The position numbers and the translations under genes are program-made. Below are positions 39,621 through 54,900 of a stretch of DNA of 64,000 bases, in pieces. The notes beneath the pieces are model-generated. The model made no database searches, was not told where the DNA came from, and saw only the letters and a program-made list of their open reading frames with translations. Each line of letters begins with the position of its first letter. Positions within the stretch are counted from its first letter, which is position 1. Source of the DNA: Scylla paramamosain (Eukaryota; Arthropoda; Malacostraca; Decapoda; Portunidae); contig NC_087173.1 of the NCBI RefSeq assembly GCF_035594125.1, positions 321,001 through 385,000 of the forward strand, written 5' to 3'.

Positions 39621-40945
39621 TGATTGTTTCATGTGGAAGGGTCAAATAATTTAAAAGGACTCTTGAGAACTCTTCGGGACTGAATGTAATGCAGGTCTTG
39701 CGAGTGATGCTCGTCAGAGAGAAGCATGTGTTCTTTAAAATTTCAGTACTTTTTTTTCTTTTTCTGTGCGTTGAGTTAGGTATTCATTTACTTTTATGAT
39801 CAAGCGTCATCTGACTACCAATTAATGCTTCCTTGAACTGCTTTACTACGGATCTTTTCATGGAAAAAATTCCAAATAACGTGTTACATTTCATTGGTGG
39901 CATGATTTCACTTTAAAATGAATGCAAAGCAATCAATGTGGCACGTTCCATATCCATTATTGTGTCACTTTATTATGCATACAAACACTCCTATTAACGT
40001 ATCACATCCCGCCCCTGGTGTGATTCCCCTCACCATGAATACAAAGCAATCCAAACGCTACAGTTCAGCCCTGCTCATGAAACACACGCTCTGATACAAA
40101 TAGGCTTTTCACTTACTTTCAGCCCTTGTTTTCTCTTTAATAGTGTGAGAGTTGACTGGCCTCTTCACTCTTTGATCCCTTTCCCAGTTAAACTCCGTAA
40201 TTCTCCCTGATTTTTATCTAACTTCCCAAACTTGTTATGACTTGAACTGATCATATATGTTTACTCACCTCCGATTGACTTGAGTTGCTATAAGAGACGA
40301 GTATCAAGACACCTTCCTAACTAAATGAACCAACCTGATTTAACTCTCTTTTCCATCCACTCTTTACCATGCGGAAATTAAGTGGTATTGTAAACTGTAA
40401 CCAAATTGTTACCCTTATGATCTATTCTAGACTCTAATAAGTGATCTGGAGACTATGATAATAACACGCTCCCTCCACTGCACACCAGCTGTCCGTAATG
40501 TATCATGTCCAGTGGCTGTTAATATAAACTGACGCTCTATTAACCTGTCATCACTAATCAGTAATCATTCACGCACAAGCTCATCCTCGTCACCACAACA
40601 TCACCATCACCGTCACCATCACCACAGCTTACACTCCACTCCACCATGATTCTGTCCCATACCTCACCCCCGCCACCACTAATCATTCCTAATTAATCTC
40701 CTGTCCCTCACCACCACCACCACCACCACCAACAACAACAACAACCACAACAACAACAACATCACACCTCATTCTCAACTTCTCCCATTTTCAGGAATTC
40801 CTTTCTTCTCTTCCCTCGCTCCACCATCCTTCATCCTCTCTGACTTACTTTCCATCCTTCCTTTTGCCGACATAATGCTTGCAACAGACGCCCCTCCTCT
40901 TCCTCCCCCTCCACCTCCCGTCCCGTAGTATTAGCATGGCCTTGT
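39621..40945. other. Non-coding, copy B of 54-1350
   Basis: Very similar to A. The (CAC)n tract is replaced by (CCA)n then (ACA)n at 40710-40762. No gene seen. Confidence 0.6.
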
Positions 40946-40950
40946 CTCCC

Positions 40951-41094
40951 CTTATAAGCAGGGAGCTGTGGGAGGAACTGGAGGGATGCTTAGTAAAACA
41001 TGTCGAAATAGCGTTGCCTAGCCGCCGCCGAGTATAGGAGTGTATTGAGGGTGCATTATCTCGGTACAGTGGCGGTGAACGGGGAGATGGATCG
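40951..41094 (+). promoter_or_regulatory. Putative TATA promoter and 5' exon (copy B)
   Basis: TATAAG at 40953-40958, and AGATGGATCG|GTGAGTATG with the donor after 41094. The A features are unchanged except for a few substitutions upstream of the ATG. Confidence 0.35.
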
Positions 41095-41149
41095 GTGAGT
41101 ATGTTCAGGCGCAGATAGAGAAAAGTGTTGTTGGTCTGACGAATTGATT

Positions 41150-41412
41150 AATGAATAGGTATCTGGTTGAACAGGTAGAGTTATAGATAGATGGCTGGAT
41201 GGGTAAATGGTTAAATAGATCGACTGGCTGATAAATAGATATATAGATGGACAGATGGATGGATAGATAGATTGATAGATAAATGAATAAATGAATAAGT
41301 ATTTAATTAGATATAAAAATAAATAGATGGGTAGATAAACAGTTCAGTAAGTAGAAAATAGATTAGGTAAATAGACAGACAGACAGAGAGACAGATAGAC
41401 AGACAGACATAC
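41150..41412. repeat. Degenerate GATA/CAGA repeat (copy B)
   Basis: Counterpart of 1560-1830, slightly shorter in the CAGA part. Confidence 0.7.
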
Positions 41413-41899
41413 TGAATTAACGTGTCGTGTTCTGAGATATTGCAAGGAATTGGTTTATAAATGGTACAGTAAAACTCACAAACATTTTCATATTTTAATT
41501 AATAACTACTAATTATTTACATTTCTTACAACTCTAAATTTCTCACTCGCATTCATCTTTAAATCATTCAAAGTTATTAGGTGTTACCTTATATCTCTTC
41601 AACATATTCACTGATCAACGCAATCATCGTGCAAAACACAGACAATATCACATGCACAAACACAACAAATATTCAGTCGGCGCCATTAATGTTCAGTGAG
41701 AAAAACACACATGATATCAGCAACACATCAATCACTATAAACATTCCATTTCTACTTTCTTGTGACTTATTTTATCTTCACTTCTTTCTTTTTCCTTATT
41801 TTGTTTTCTTTCGTCTTTTTTTTTTTTTTTTTTTGACAGTACAATATATATTGTGGTATGGGGGTCACCACAAACGCTAATTCTTCAAATTAGATTGAT

Positions 41900-43075
41900 A
41901 TAAGTAGTGGCGTTCCTCAGTGTTCAATCTTAGGACCGATCCTCTTCATAATATATATCAATGACATAGACGAAGGAATCAGAAGTAAACTGTCAAAATT
42001 GACAGATACTAAAATTGCTAACAAGACTGACACCAAACCAACGTCAAATTTTGCAAAATGATGTATACACTCTCATTGAATGGTGTGAAACGTGGCTTAT
42101 AACTTTGATTTTGATAAATGCCACGTATTAAATAAAGGAAATAGCAATCTGCTGGAAAATTATTAAAAGTAATCCCCCATCAATAGTTTGGATCCTGAGA
42201 AAGATCTGGGAGTTTTAGTGACAGCAGATCTTGAACCAAACAAACACTGTACCGAAGTCATTGAAATTGCTAATAAATTAATAGTTTTCATTAAGAAGAT
42301 CTTTCACCTTCAAATCTGAAAAAAAAATAAATAAAAAAATCTGGCTTTGTACAACTCACTTGTACGCATTCATCTTGAATACAATGTACAGTTTTTGTCA
42401 TCCTACTACAGAAGGAATATTGAGAAATCCGAAAAAAAGACAATACGAAGTAGAGTAACGAAAATTACTTGAAAGCTTCGCAATTAACCCTACAAGGAAC
42501 GTCTTAAAGAACGAGATCCATTCTCCCTATCCAAACGCAGGCTAAAAGGGGATCTGATATTGCTTTACTAAACTTTTAAGGGTTTCACAAATATGAGACC
42601 CGAATTCTTCCTAAGACTCAACATGTCTAATGTTACAAGAAACAATAGCAAATTATAGGTAAGCGATTTCAAACAAATAAAGCCAAACATTTTACTTCAA
42701 TCTTGTCATAAATATGTGGAATTGTGTTCCATCAAGCGTCGTTAACTCAGGTACTGTACACTCATTGAAAACCTGTCTTGACAAGTATGTAGACACTAAT
42801 TCCCGGTTGTCATTGTTCATGTCTGAATAACGAACACGTTCACTCCGTACTGTCCGTGCTGGCATGTAGATTGTATGTGGTAGAAGTAGTCCTCCTCTCT
42901 TTCTTAGTTTCCTCTCACATTCCATGTTGTTTTTTTATTTCTATACAACATGGTACCATTTCCTTTCTCAGGTGAGCCTTGCCTGGAGGGATAGGGGGTG
43001 GGGGATGGAAGGACCCTTCTTCTGTGCTATCCTTTCTCTACCACTAATAGAGTGGAATAGTTACCCAAACAAACT
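41900..43075 (+). mobile_element. CR1-like LINE remnant (copy B)
   Basis: Counterpart of 2310-3480, with the same RT fragments and shared stops. An extra AAATAAATAAAA insertion is near 42320 and a small deletion in the tail near 43055. Confidence 0.7.
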
Positions 43076-43359
43076 TATAAGAACCTCTTGGTCTGTTACT
43101 GTTTGGACTTTTTTTTTTCTGCATAACAAATAAATTCAGAAAAAAAAAATAAAAAACAGAAAAAAAAAAAAAAAAACAGTAGAAAATATAGATGTAAATG
43201 CCAATGACACCGTGCAGTGCATAAAGAATAAAAAAACAAGGTCTCCATCGTTACAAATACTGAACTATCAAAACTTACAACTTACAAGATACGACACGGA
43301 AATAAAAGGACACAAACCCGCTACACTACAATGATGGTGCTGGTGACGATGATGACGGT

Positions 43360-43415
43360 AATAATAATAATTATAATGGTAATAATAATAGTAATAATGA
43401 TTATAATATATAATA

Positions 43416-43507
<92 letters not shown>
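43360..43507. repeat. (AAT)n microsatellite (copy B)
   Basis: Expanded relative to copy A. Confidence 0.9.
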
Positions 43508-43508
<1 letters not shown>

Positions 43509-44305
43509 CAACAACAGTACCACTTCACTGCGTATCGTCTCACGCGGGGAGCAGGGGTGGGAGGGACACAGGTCTTTCTTCTTTTTCATGCAGTATTCTT
43601 TTTTATACCTATGAAGCATAAACACACTTGCAGCCTCCGCTGGTCCCCCTACCCTCTCTCCCTTAATCCCTCCCGACGCCGCCCTTCCTCCCAGTCGGAA
43701 GCTTTCATCCTGCTGATAGGTAGTAAAGCCTGTGTGAAGAAGTGAGTGCTTCACCAGCTTTTTCAATGACATAATTTGATTGATGTCTATGTTGAGAGTG
43801 GACGTGAATTACGAATAAAGCAATCCGTGGTTCTCTGGGCTGAGTCAATCTCGTGCTGCAGGATGGACAGGTGTAATGTTGTGTTGTTGTTATTGTTGTT
43901 GGTGATGGTGGTGGTGGTGCAGCACAGGGGAGGGTTCCAGGAGGCGACTCCAGACACAAGGAATGCCCGCCTCTGTAAAGTTCTCTGATCTCACCTACTG
44001 CTATTTGCACTCCACGACATACTCCCACAAGTCAACAATTATCTAATTATCATTGTGGGAATGAACGCTCACTTTAGAATCAGCAGCAGTTTTTCTTATT
44101 GAACTTTTGGTGCTGCATGAACACTGGAGGGGAAATCATGTGTTCATATATATTTTGTTTACCGTTGGGGTTTCGTTGCGTAGTGACAGTCTTGGGAACC
44201 CAGTGTGTGTGGGATGCTAGCGGTCATATCCCATAGAAAATACAATAAAAAAATAACGTAATGAAATTAATTCACATCATAATTCTTTAATACATACTGG
44301 CGTGA
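43508..44305. other. Non-coding, copy B of 3896-4682
   Basis: No gene seen. Confidence 0.5.
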
Positions 44306-44387
44306 ACATTAGATGGGGAAATAGACCAACTTTACAAAAAAGATGGGGAAGATGGGGAAATAGACCAACTTTAAAAAAAAGAAAAAG

Positions 44388-44535
44388 GGCCCAGTGGGTA
44401 GAGTGATGCACTTGGAGTTTGGCGTGAGGGAAGTGAGGGGCGCGTAGGTTCGAACCCCCCTCTCGGAACTCACAAAAACCTTCAAAGAGCATCCCTTCAT
44501 CACCATGTGTGCCTCAAACACACAGGTACGGTGAT
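44388..44535 (+). mobile_element. tRNA-derived SINE head (copy B, damaged A box)
   Basis: The B box GGTTCGAACCC is at 44447-44457. A 9-bp deletion between GGCCC direct repeats leaves GGGCCCAGTGGG in place of TGGCCCAGTGGG, changing the first A-box base and upstream spacing. Confidence 0.6.
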
Positions 44536-46630
44536 GGAGCTGCCCACGGGGAGGAGGGGAGGTGAGTGCGCAGCACCTCCCTACCCCTCCCCAGGGGAGG
44601 AAGGCACCGCCTTACCGCACCCGGGAGAGCAAGGGAGGTGAGTGCACAGCGCTTCCCTTCTCTCCCCTACCTAACCCTGGCAAATCTACGGATTACCAGG
44701 CAAAAAATAATAATAAAAAAAAAAAAAAGAATAAATAAAAAAAAAATAAAATAAAATAAAAAATAAAAATAGAGGTAAGTGCATAGCACTTCCCTTCTCT
44801 CCACTTAACAGGAAAAATATATATAAAAAAAACAACATAAAGGTGAGTGCATAGCACTTCCCTTCTCTCCCAGCCTTCCACGCAAAAAAAAAAGAAAAAG
44901 AAAATAGATAAATGAAATAAAATAAAATAAAATAAAATAAAATAAATAAATAAATAAAGCAAATAAGTAAATAAATGATTAAAATAAAAATAAAAACCTC
45001 CCTACCACCTCGGACCTCGGGAGAGCAAGAGAGGTGAGTGCACAGCACTTCCCTTCTCTCCCCAAGTCTACGGACTACCACATCAAAAAGAATAAAATCT
45101 ATATAGGTATAAAGAAAAAAACAAAAAAAACAATAAAATAAATAGAAAATAAAATAAAATAAATAAATAAAATTAAATTAACAAATAATAAATAAAGTAA
45201 AAACCAAAAAACTCCTACTCCTCCCGTCAATAAAAGTGACTGAGTCTGGCAATCAACAATAAATAATAAAAATAAATCAATACCAACCTGACTGATCCTG
45301 ACAACTCCAAAGACCACCACCCCACCTGTGAAGCACGGGAGGTGAGTGTGCAGCACCTCCCTACCCTTCCCAGTCTCCCAGTTTGACTTTGACCAACAAT
45401 CTGACTCATTCTGGCAACTCCAACTGTACAGACCACCACCAGTACTCCAGTACTCCCCACCCTGGCAACTGATCCTGGCAAGGTGAGTGCGTAGCACTTC
45501 CCGTGACTCATCCTGGCAACTCTAAAGACCCACCATACTGACTGACCCTGGGAAGCACGGGAGGTGAGTGTGCAGCACCTCCCTACCCTTCCCAGTCTCC
45601 CATCAATCTGACTCATCCTACCAACTCCAAAGAGTAACTCCAACTGTACAGACCACCACCACCACCACCCCTCTGATCTTGGCAAGGTGAGTGCGTAGCA
45701 CTTCCCTTGTCTGACCCTGACTGACTGACCCTGCCTGCTCAAAAAAACAAACAACCTGCCTGATTTACAGATATGTAATCACCAAACTGACTGGCCCTGG
45801 GGAGCATGTGAGGTGAGTGTGCAGCACCTCCCTACACTTCCCAGTCTCCCAGTTTGACCTTACTCATCCTGGCAACTTCTAAGAGCAACTCTCTGACACT
45901 GTGACTGATCCCTACATCCCTAAATCCCTGTCCAGGGTAGGTGAGTGCGTAGTACTTCCCTACCACCAGCCTGACTGACCCTGGCAACTCTAAAAACAAC
46001 CATCCTGTCTGACTTACAAATCTTACTCTAATCTGGCAACAGACCACCAAATTGACTGACCGTGGGGAGCATGGGAGGTGAGTGTGCAGCACCTCCCTAC
46101 CCTTCCCAGTCTCCCAGTTTGACTTAAACCACCAATGTGACTCATCCTACCAGCTCCAAATCTACCACCACCACCACCCCTCTGATCTTGGCAAGGTGAG
46201 TGCGTAGCACTTCCCTGGGCTTGACTGACTGACCCTGGCAACTCCAAAAATAACCAACCTGACAGATGTTACAAATGTAACCTGGGGAGCATGGGAGGTG
46301 AGTGTGCAGCACCTCCCTACCCTTCCCAGTCTTCCACCAACCTAACCTGACTTGAATTATGACTGGGGAGCAGGGGAGGTGAGTGTGCAGCACCTCCCTA
46401 CCCTTCCCAGTCTTCCACCAACCTGACTTGAATTATGACTGGGGAGCAGGGGAGGTGAGTGTGCAGCACCTCCCTACCATTCCCAGTCTTCCACCAACTT
46501 GACTTGAATTATGACTGGGGAGCAGGGGAGGTGAGTGTGCAGCACCTCCCTACCCTTCCCAGTCTTCCACCAACTTGACTTGAATTATGACTGGGGAGCA
46601 GGGGAGGTGAGTGTGCAGCACCTCCTACTT
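44536..46630. repeat. Hairpin-cored minisatellite array (copy B, ~18 units)
   Basis: Same core and spacers as 4921-6930. One A/T-rich unit is lost near 44880, and the terminal 76-bp unit is present four times (starts 46350, 46426, 46502, 46578) versus two in copy A. Confidence 0.8.
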
Positions 46631-46724
46631 TCTCCACTCTGTCTACCCTACCACCTACCAACTCAGACCATCAAACTGACTGTCTTAGAACAAGAAGAGG
46701 AAGCAACGCCATCAGAGGAAGAAG

Positions 46725-46763
<39 letters not shown>

Positions 46764-47605
46764 TACCGCCATCAGAGGAAGAAATCAAGAAAAAGAAGCA
46801 GAGAAAAAGAACTACCACCACTGCTCTCAGAGGAAGAAGCAGCAGCGTCACCGCCATCAAATCTCCGTTGGCGCCAGGCAAACTTCGACCTGTGATGGGC
46901 TGTGTTTAGAGAGGGGAAAAAAAAGTTGCTTGAAAGGAAACTACGCTAACTCAGTTAGGGGACTGACTGTGAAAGTGCCAGGCAAGGCTGTTGCTTCAGA
47001 CATCCACACTTCAACTTCAACAATGCATGCGAGAATGTTGCTGTATTATTCCTCCTATTCCTTCTTCTTTTTCTTCTCCTGCAGAAGACTGTCTTATTAC
47101 TACGTATTTTTTTTTTCTCATAATTTATTCAATGTTATTTTATTTTTTTCAGTATTTCCACCTTTTCTAAATCCATCCACCATTTAAATTAAATAAATTT
47201 GATAAATTTATGTCCACTTGAACCTTGGACAACTGATTACAAAAGAATTACATGAATATTTGACTTTTTTTTCTGTAGTCTTAAAACGCCACATCTCAAA
47301 CACATGAGGCGCGGGTTGCGTTTGAGTGTACTGTAATATACCAATATAATACATGAATTTGTAATACTTTAATCACAATTTATATCTTTTCATACTAAGC
47401 AGTATGGCAACTTACTTCTTCTTCCTCATGACACTGGTCATGTCATGTACACTTCCATGTAGCCAACAATTCTGGGTAACCTTTGAAAAATATCATGCAT
47501 CCTGGTGTGCACCATGCAACCAGGCTGACTTAACCTACGCCTCTGTAACCTAAGCTGGACACTTGAACAACTATAAATGCATTTTCTCTATCTTAGCTCC
47601 TGCAG
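46631..47605. other. Trinucleotide-rich then non-coding (copy B)
   Basis: A (GCA)n segment at 46725-46762, then A/T-rich sequence matching 7161-7945. No gene supported. Confidence 0.5.
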
Positions 47606-47702
47606 GGCCGAGGTGGACAGGTGTTTGTCCAGGATGCCTCGTGTTACTTCTCACCGCGTGTTTTATCTGTTGGAGATTATTACACTAAATATGCTGCTGC
47701 TC

Positions 47703-47735
<33 letters not shown>

Positions 47736-47827
47736 TTGCTGTCGCTGATCTTGCTGCTGTTGTTGGTATTGCTGCTTTTCCTTCCTTCCACAACAACAAC
47801 AACAACAAGAGGAGCAACTACTACGGT

Positions 47828-47903
<76 letters not shown>

Positions 47904-47933
47904 GCTCCTGCTGCTGCTGCTGCTGCTGGTATA

Positions 47934-48014
<81 letters not shown>

Positions 48015-48052
48015 CCTGCTGCTGCTGCTGCAACTGCTGCTACTGGTGCTTA
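47606..48052 (+). other. Candidate exon start and CTG/CTA compound microsatellite (copy B)
   Basis: The acceptor ttagctcctgcag and the first ~90 bp match copy A. The (CTA)n and (CTG)n tracts are longer, in multiples of three. Confidence 0.3.
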
Positions 48053-49530
<1,478 letters not shown>

Positions 49531-49620
<90 letters not shown>

Positions 49621-49905
49621 ACAGGTAGGCAGGAAGACAGACGTTCAAACAAACAGGCAGGGAGGCAAGCAAGCAATCAAGGAGGCAGACAGACTAACGG
49701 GCGGGGAAAGAGGTGGATGGACATACAAAAAAGAAAGAAAGAAAGCAGGCAGACAGACAGGGTGACAGGGAAATAGTCAGCCTAACTTGAAGAGGATAGG
49801 CAGGCAAAGAAGCAGGCAGACAGGCAGGCAGGCAAAAATAGAAGGCAAGCAAGCAGACAGAGAAACAGACAAATAGACAGAGGGACAGATGGATGTGCGG
49901 GCAGA
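49531..49905. repeat. (GA)n plus CAGG/CAGA tetranucleotides (copy B)
   Basis: Counterpart of 9840-10200, with an AAAG interruption in the GA tract. Confidence 0.85.
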
Positions 49906-50315
49906 CACAGACATGGACAAAGTAGTTTTAAATAGCGGCAGAAACTGGTATATTTCATTCTAAAGAATATATTTGCACAATTTTTTTTTTTTTGTAAAGC
50001 ACTTTAATAAATAGTTTATCGTGCCCTGCAGCGAGTACTTAACCAAAAATCCAACTGAATTAGTCATTGGGATATTAATACAGCATAATGTTTGCATAAT
50101 ATAAACGTATGCCTCTTCCGTTACTCGTATATTCTTTCGTGATAACAATTACTGTAAGCGAAGAAAATGCATACATAGTGACCTAACTATATTTTTTCTC
50201 TAATTGCCTCGTATTTACGGTATGCCATTTTTCAGGCACAATACGTAGTTGTCATTGATTTCCTAAAACTACTAAATATACTCGTAAATATTGTTCCACT
50301 CGCAATGTTACACCA

Positions 50316-50428
<113 letters not shown>

Positions 50429-51281
50429 AACATTAATACAAATAGATGTGTTGCAACAAAGTAACAGAGATTGGGATGCTCTTTCTTACAGAACATTATA
50501 GTGAAGATGTGAGGCAGAGATAAACAGACAGACGCAGACAGACAGATTGATTTAAAACACTTAGTAACATGTACTTGTTCTAAACAATTCTAAGTGACCA
50601 TTACTTTCCCGTTCATTCGCATTCATTGAAGCATTTCAGTGTTTAGACGCAAAGGTAGTGTAAGTGTTGAGGCAGCGGTGGTAGTGGCCCCTTCACCTCG
50701 CAGCGAGGCAGGAAGGGGAGGCGAGGGACACCAGCAGTGACTGGCCTGAAGGCGCCTTGCGTCCCGCCTCCTCTGTGCGACACTCTCCCTAGATTGCCTT
50801 CATCCGTCAATCGCAACATGACTTGTGCTCCTCCTCTTCAGTCTCACTTAACTACCACCTTCATATTCTAGACACACTTTACTTTCCCTCCTGGCTTCAG
50901 CTCAAGGTTTTCCAAGGTCAGTTGAATTGCTTGTGTTCTCGGACTGATGCTAACGGCGCTAATCCGCGCATGGCTTAGCAGTGGACTGTCGGCTTTTCTC
51001 TCATCCTGGTACACGCGGCGATGGTACCAAGGGAATCATTGTCTTGGCGGAGTGTTAGGGAGGGTGAGGCGAGGCATGGCAGGGTATCTCTTGACTGGAA
51101 ACCTTAAGTAAGGTAATCTAAGCGAAGTCGAACTGGAAGGTTTGCAATAAAATTAGTGTTGCTGCTCAAGCTGAAGGAGGATTGTTAGGATGTTACTTCT
51201 TAGAAAATAGCCTTACTTAGTGAAATATAGTAAAGATGGGTAAAAGAGAGAAGGTGAATTCTACTTGGGAGTGAGATATGG
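50429..51281. other. Non-coding (copy B)
   Basis: Counterpart of 10647-11518; no gene seen. Confidence 0.5.
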
Positions 51282-51284
51282 TTT

Positions 51285-51378
<94 letters not shown>
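51282..51378. repeat. (GA)n microsatellite (copy B)
   Basis: About 48 GA units with one AAAG interruption. Confidence 0.95.
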
Positions 51379-51380
<2 letters not shown>

Positions 51381-51988
51381 CCTTACAGTGAAAGCTTTAA
51401 GTTCAGTGAAATAGCATCATTATTCTTCATTGACACTCTTAAGCTGCAGACGCTAGAAAGAAATCAGTCACAACCCAGAAGACATGATATAGAAAAGTAG
51501 ATTCAACTGTTTCCATATTTTCTCTTGAATATAAAGAACAGATAATAGATTGACAATAACGAAACGATTTACTCGTAAGAGGCTTTGCTTGGGATGAGAG
51601 GAGGTTAGGGAGTCCTGTTCTGGAGTGAAGCCGTAAACACTGGTGATGTAGAACTGAAATAAGAATTTGTCTCATCGTTGTCTCGTCAACAGCATTCAGT
51701 AATGTTCCTTTATAAACTTAATGAAATCCCACTCTTGTTTTAATACTAAGTAGGATAAACAGAAGCATAAAGTAGAACCGTGCATCTAAATATTTCAAAT
51801 AAAAGTGTAGTCTCATACATATTAGTCTAAGTGGACCCAAGTTGAAAGTAACTGATCTGTATGACTGTATAAAGAACCTTTCAGCCAATGAATGTACAGT
51901 ATCTCCGAAAACTATCTTTAAAGTGTGGCGCGAACTGTGGCATAATGAACAATACAAAACCCTCTGCCTGATCAAGTGTCGGTAAGGT
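51379..51988. other. Non-coding (copy B)
   Basis: About 1.5% diverged from 11598-12205. This is the last low-divergence block before the LINE. Confidence 0.55.
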
Positions 51989-54900
51989 TTTTTTTTTTTT
52001 TTTTTTTTTTTTATGTAGGAAGGATACTGGCCAAGGGCAACAAAAATCTAATAAAAAAAATGCCCACTGAAATGCCAGTCCCTAAAAGGGTCAAAGCAGT
52101 GGTCAAAAATTGGTGGATAAGTGTCTTGAAACCTCCCTCTTGAAGGAATTCAAGTCATAGGAAGGTGGAAATACAGAAGCAGGCAAGGAGTTCCAGAGTT
52201 TACCAGAGAAAGGGATGAATGATTGAGAATACTGGTTAACTCTTGCGTTAGAGAGGTGGACAGAATAGGAGTGAGAGAAAGAAGAAAGTCTTGTGCAGCG
52301 AGGCCGCGGAAGGAGGGGAGGCATGCAGTTAGCAAGATCAGAAGAGCAGTTAGCATGAAAATAGCGGTAGAAGACAGCAAGAGATGCAACATTGCGGCGG
52401 TGAGAGAGAGGCTGAAGACAGTCAGTTAGAGGAGAGGAGTTGATGAGACGAAAAGCTTTTGATTCCACCCTGTCTAGAACAGCAGTATGAGTGGAACCCC
52501 CCCAGACATGTGAAGCATACTCCATACATGGACGGATAAGGCCCTTGTACAGAGTTAGCAGCTGGGGGGGTGAGGAAAACTGGCGGAGACGTCTCAGAAC
52601 ACCTAACTTCATAGAAGCCGTTTTAGCTAGAGATGAGATGTGAAGTTTCCAGTTCAGATTATAAGTAAAGGACAGACCGAGGATGTTCAGTGTAGAAGAG
52701 GGGGACAGTTGAGTGTCATTGAAGAAGAGGGGATAGTTGTCTGGAAGATTGTGTCGAGTTGATAGATGGAGGAATTGAGTTTTTGAGGCATTGAACAATA
52801 CCAAGTTTGCTCTGCCCCAATCAGAAATTTTAGAAAGATCAGAAGTCAGGCGTCCTGTGGCTTCCCTGCGTGATATGTTTACCTCCTGAAGGGTTGGACG
52901 TCTATGAAAAGACGTGGAAAAGTGCAGGGTGGTATCATCAGCATAGGAGTGGATAGGACAAGAAGTTTGGTTTAGAAGATCATTAATGAATAATAAGAAG
53001 AGAGTGGGTGACAGGACAGAACCCTGAGGAACACCACAGTTAATAGATTTAGGAGAAGAACAGTGACCGTCTACCACAGCAGCAATAGAACGGTCAGAAA
53101 GGAAACTTGAGATGAAGTTACAGAGAGAAGGATAGAAACCGTAGGAGGGTAGTTTGGAAATCAAAGCTTTGTGCCAGACTCTATCAAAGGCTTTTGATAT
53201 GTCCAAGGCAACAGCAAAAGTTTCACCAAAGTCTCTAAAAGAGGATGACCAAGACTCAGTAAGGAAAGCCAGAAGATCACCAGTAGAGCGTCCTTGACGG
53301 AACCCATACTGGCGATCAGATAGAAGGTTGTGAAGTGATAGATGTTTAAGAATCTTCCTGTTGAGGATAGATTCAAAAACTTTAGATAAGCAGGAAATTA
53401 AAGCAATAGGACGGTAGTTTGAGGGATTAGAGCGGTCACCCTTTTTAGGAACAGGTTGAATGTAGGCAAACTTCCAGCAAGAAGGAAAGGTAGATGTTGA
53501 CAGACAGAGCTGAAAGAGTTTGACTAGGCAAGGTGCAAGCACGGAGGCACAGTTTCGGAGAACAATAGGAGGGACCCCATCAGGTCCATAAGCCTTCTGA
53601 GGGTTTAGGCCAGCGAGGGCATGGAAAACATCATTACGAAGAATTTTAATACGAGGCATGAAGTAGTCAGAGGGTGGAGGAGAGGGAGGAACAAGCCCAG
53701 AATCGTCCAAGGTAGAGTTTTTAGCAAAGGTTTGAGCAAAGAGTTCAGCTTTAGAAATAGATGTGATAGCAGTGGTGCCATCTGGTTGAAGTAGAGGAGG
53801 GAAAGAAGAAGAAGCAAAGTTATTGGAGATATTTTTGGCTAGATGCCAGAAATCACGAGGGGAGTTAGATCTTGAAAGGTTTTGACATTTTCTGTTAATG
53901 AAGGAGTTTTTGGCTAGTTGGAGAACAGACTTGGCATGGTTCCGGGCAGAAATATAAAGTGCATGAGATTCTGGTGAAGGAAGGCTTAAGTACCTTTTGT
54001 GGGCCACCTCTCTATCATGTATAGCACGAGAACAAGCTGTGTTAAACCAAGGTTTAGAAGGTTTAGGACGAGAAAAAGAGTGAGGAATGTACGCCTCCAT
54101 GCCAGACACTATCACCTCTGTTATGCGCTCAGCACATAAAGACGGGTCTCTGACACGGAAGCAGTAGTCATTCCAAGGAAAATCAGCAAAATACCGCCTC
54201 AGGTCCCCCCAACTAGCAGAGGCAAAACGCCAGAGGCACCTTCGCTTAGGGGGATCCTGAGGAGGGATTGGAGTGATAGGACAAGATAAAGATATGAGAT
54301 TGTGATCGGAGGAGCCCAACGGAGAAGAAAGGGTGACAGCATAAGCAGAAGGATTAGAGGTCAGGAAAAGGTCAAGAATGTTGGGCGTATCTCCAAGACG
54401 GTCAGGAATACGAGTAGGGTGTTGCACCAATTGCTCTAGGTCATGGAGGATAGCAAAGTTGTAGGCTAGTTCACCAGGATGGTCAGTGAAGGGAGAGGAA
54501 AGCCAAAGCTGGTGGTGAACATTGAAGTCTCCAAGAATGGAGATCTCTGCAAAAGGGAAGAGGGTCAGAATGTGCTCCACTTTGGAAGTTAAGTAGTCAA
54601 AGAATTTCTTATAGTCAGAGGAGTTAGGAGAGAGGTATACAGCACAGATAAATTTAGTATGAGAATGACTCTGTAGTCGAAGCCAGATGGTGGAAAACTC
54701 GGAAGATTCAAGAGCGTGGGCACGAGAGCAGGTTAAGTCATTGCGCACATAAACGCAGCATCCAGCTTTGGATCGAAAATGAGGATAGAGAAAGTAGGAG
54801 GGAACAGAAAAGGGGCTACTGTCAGTTGCCTCAGACACCTGAGTTTCAGTGAGGAAAAGAAGATGAGGTTTAGAAGAGGAGAGGTGGTGTTCTACAGATT

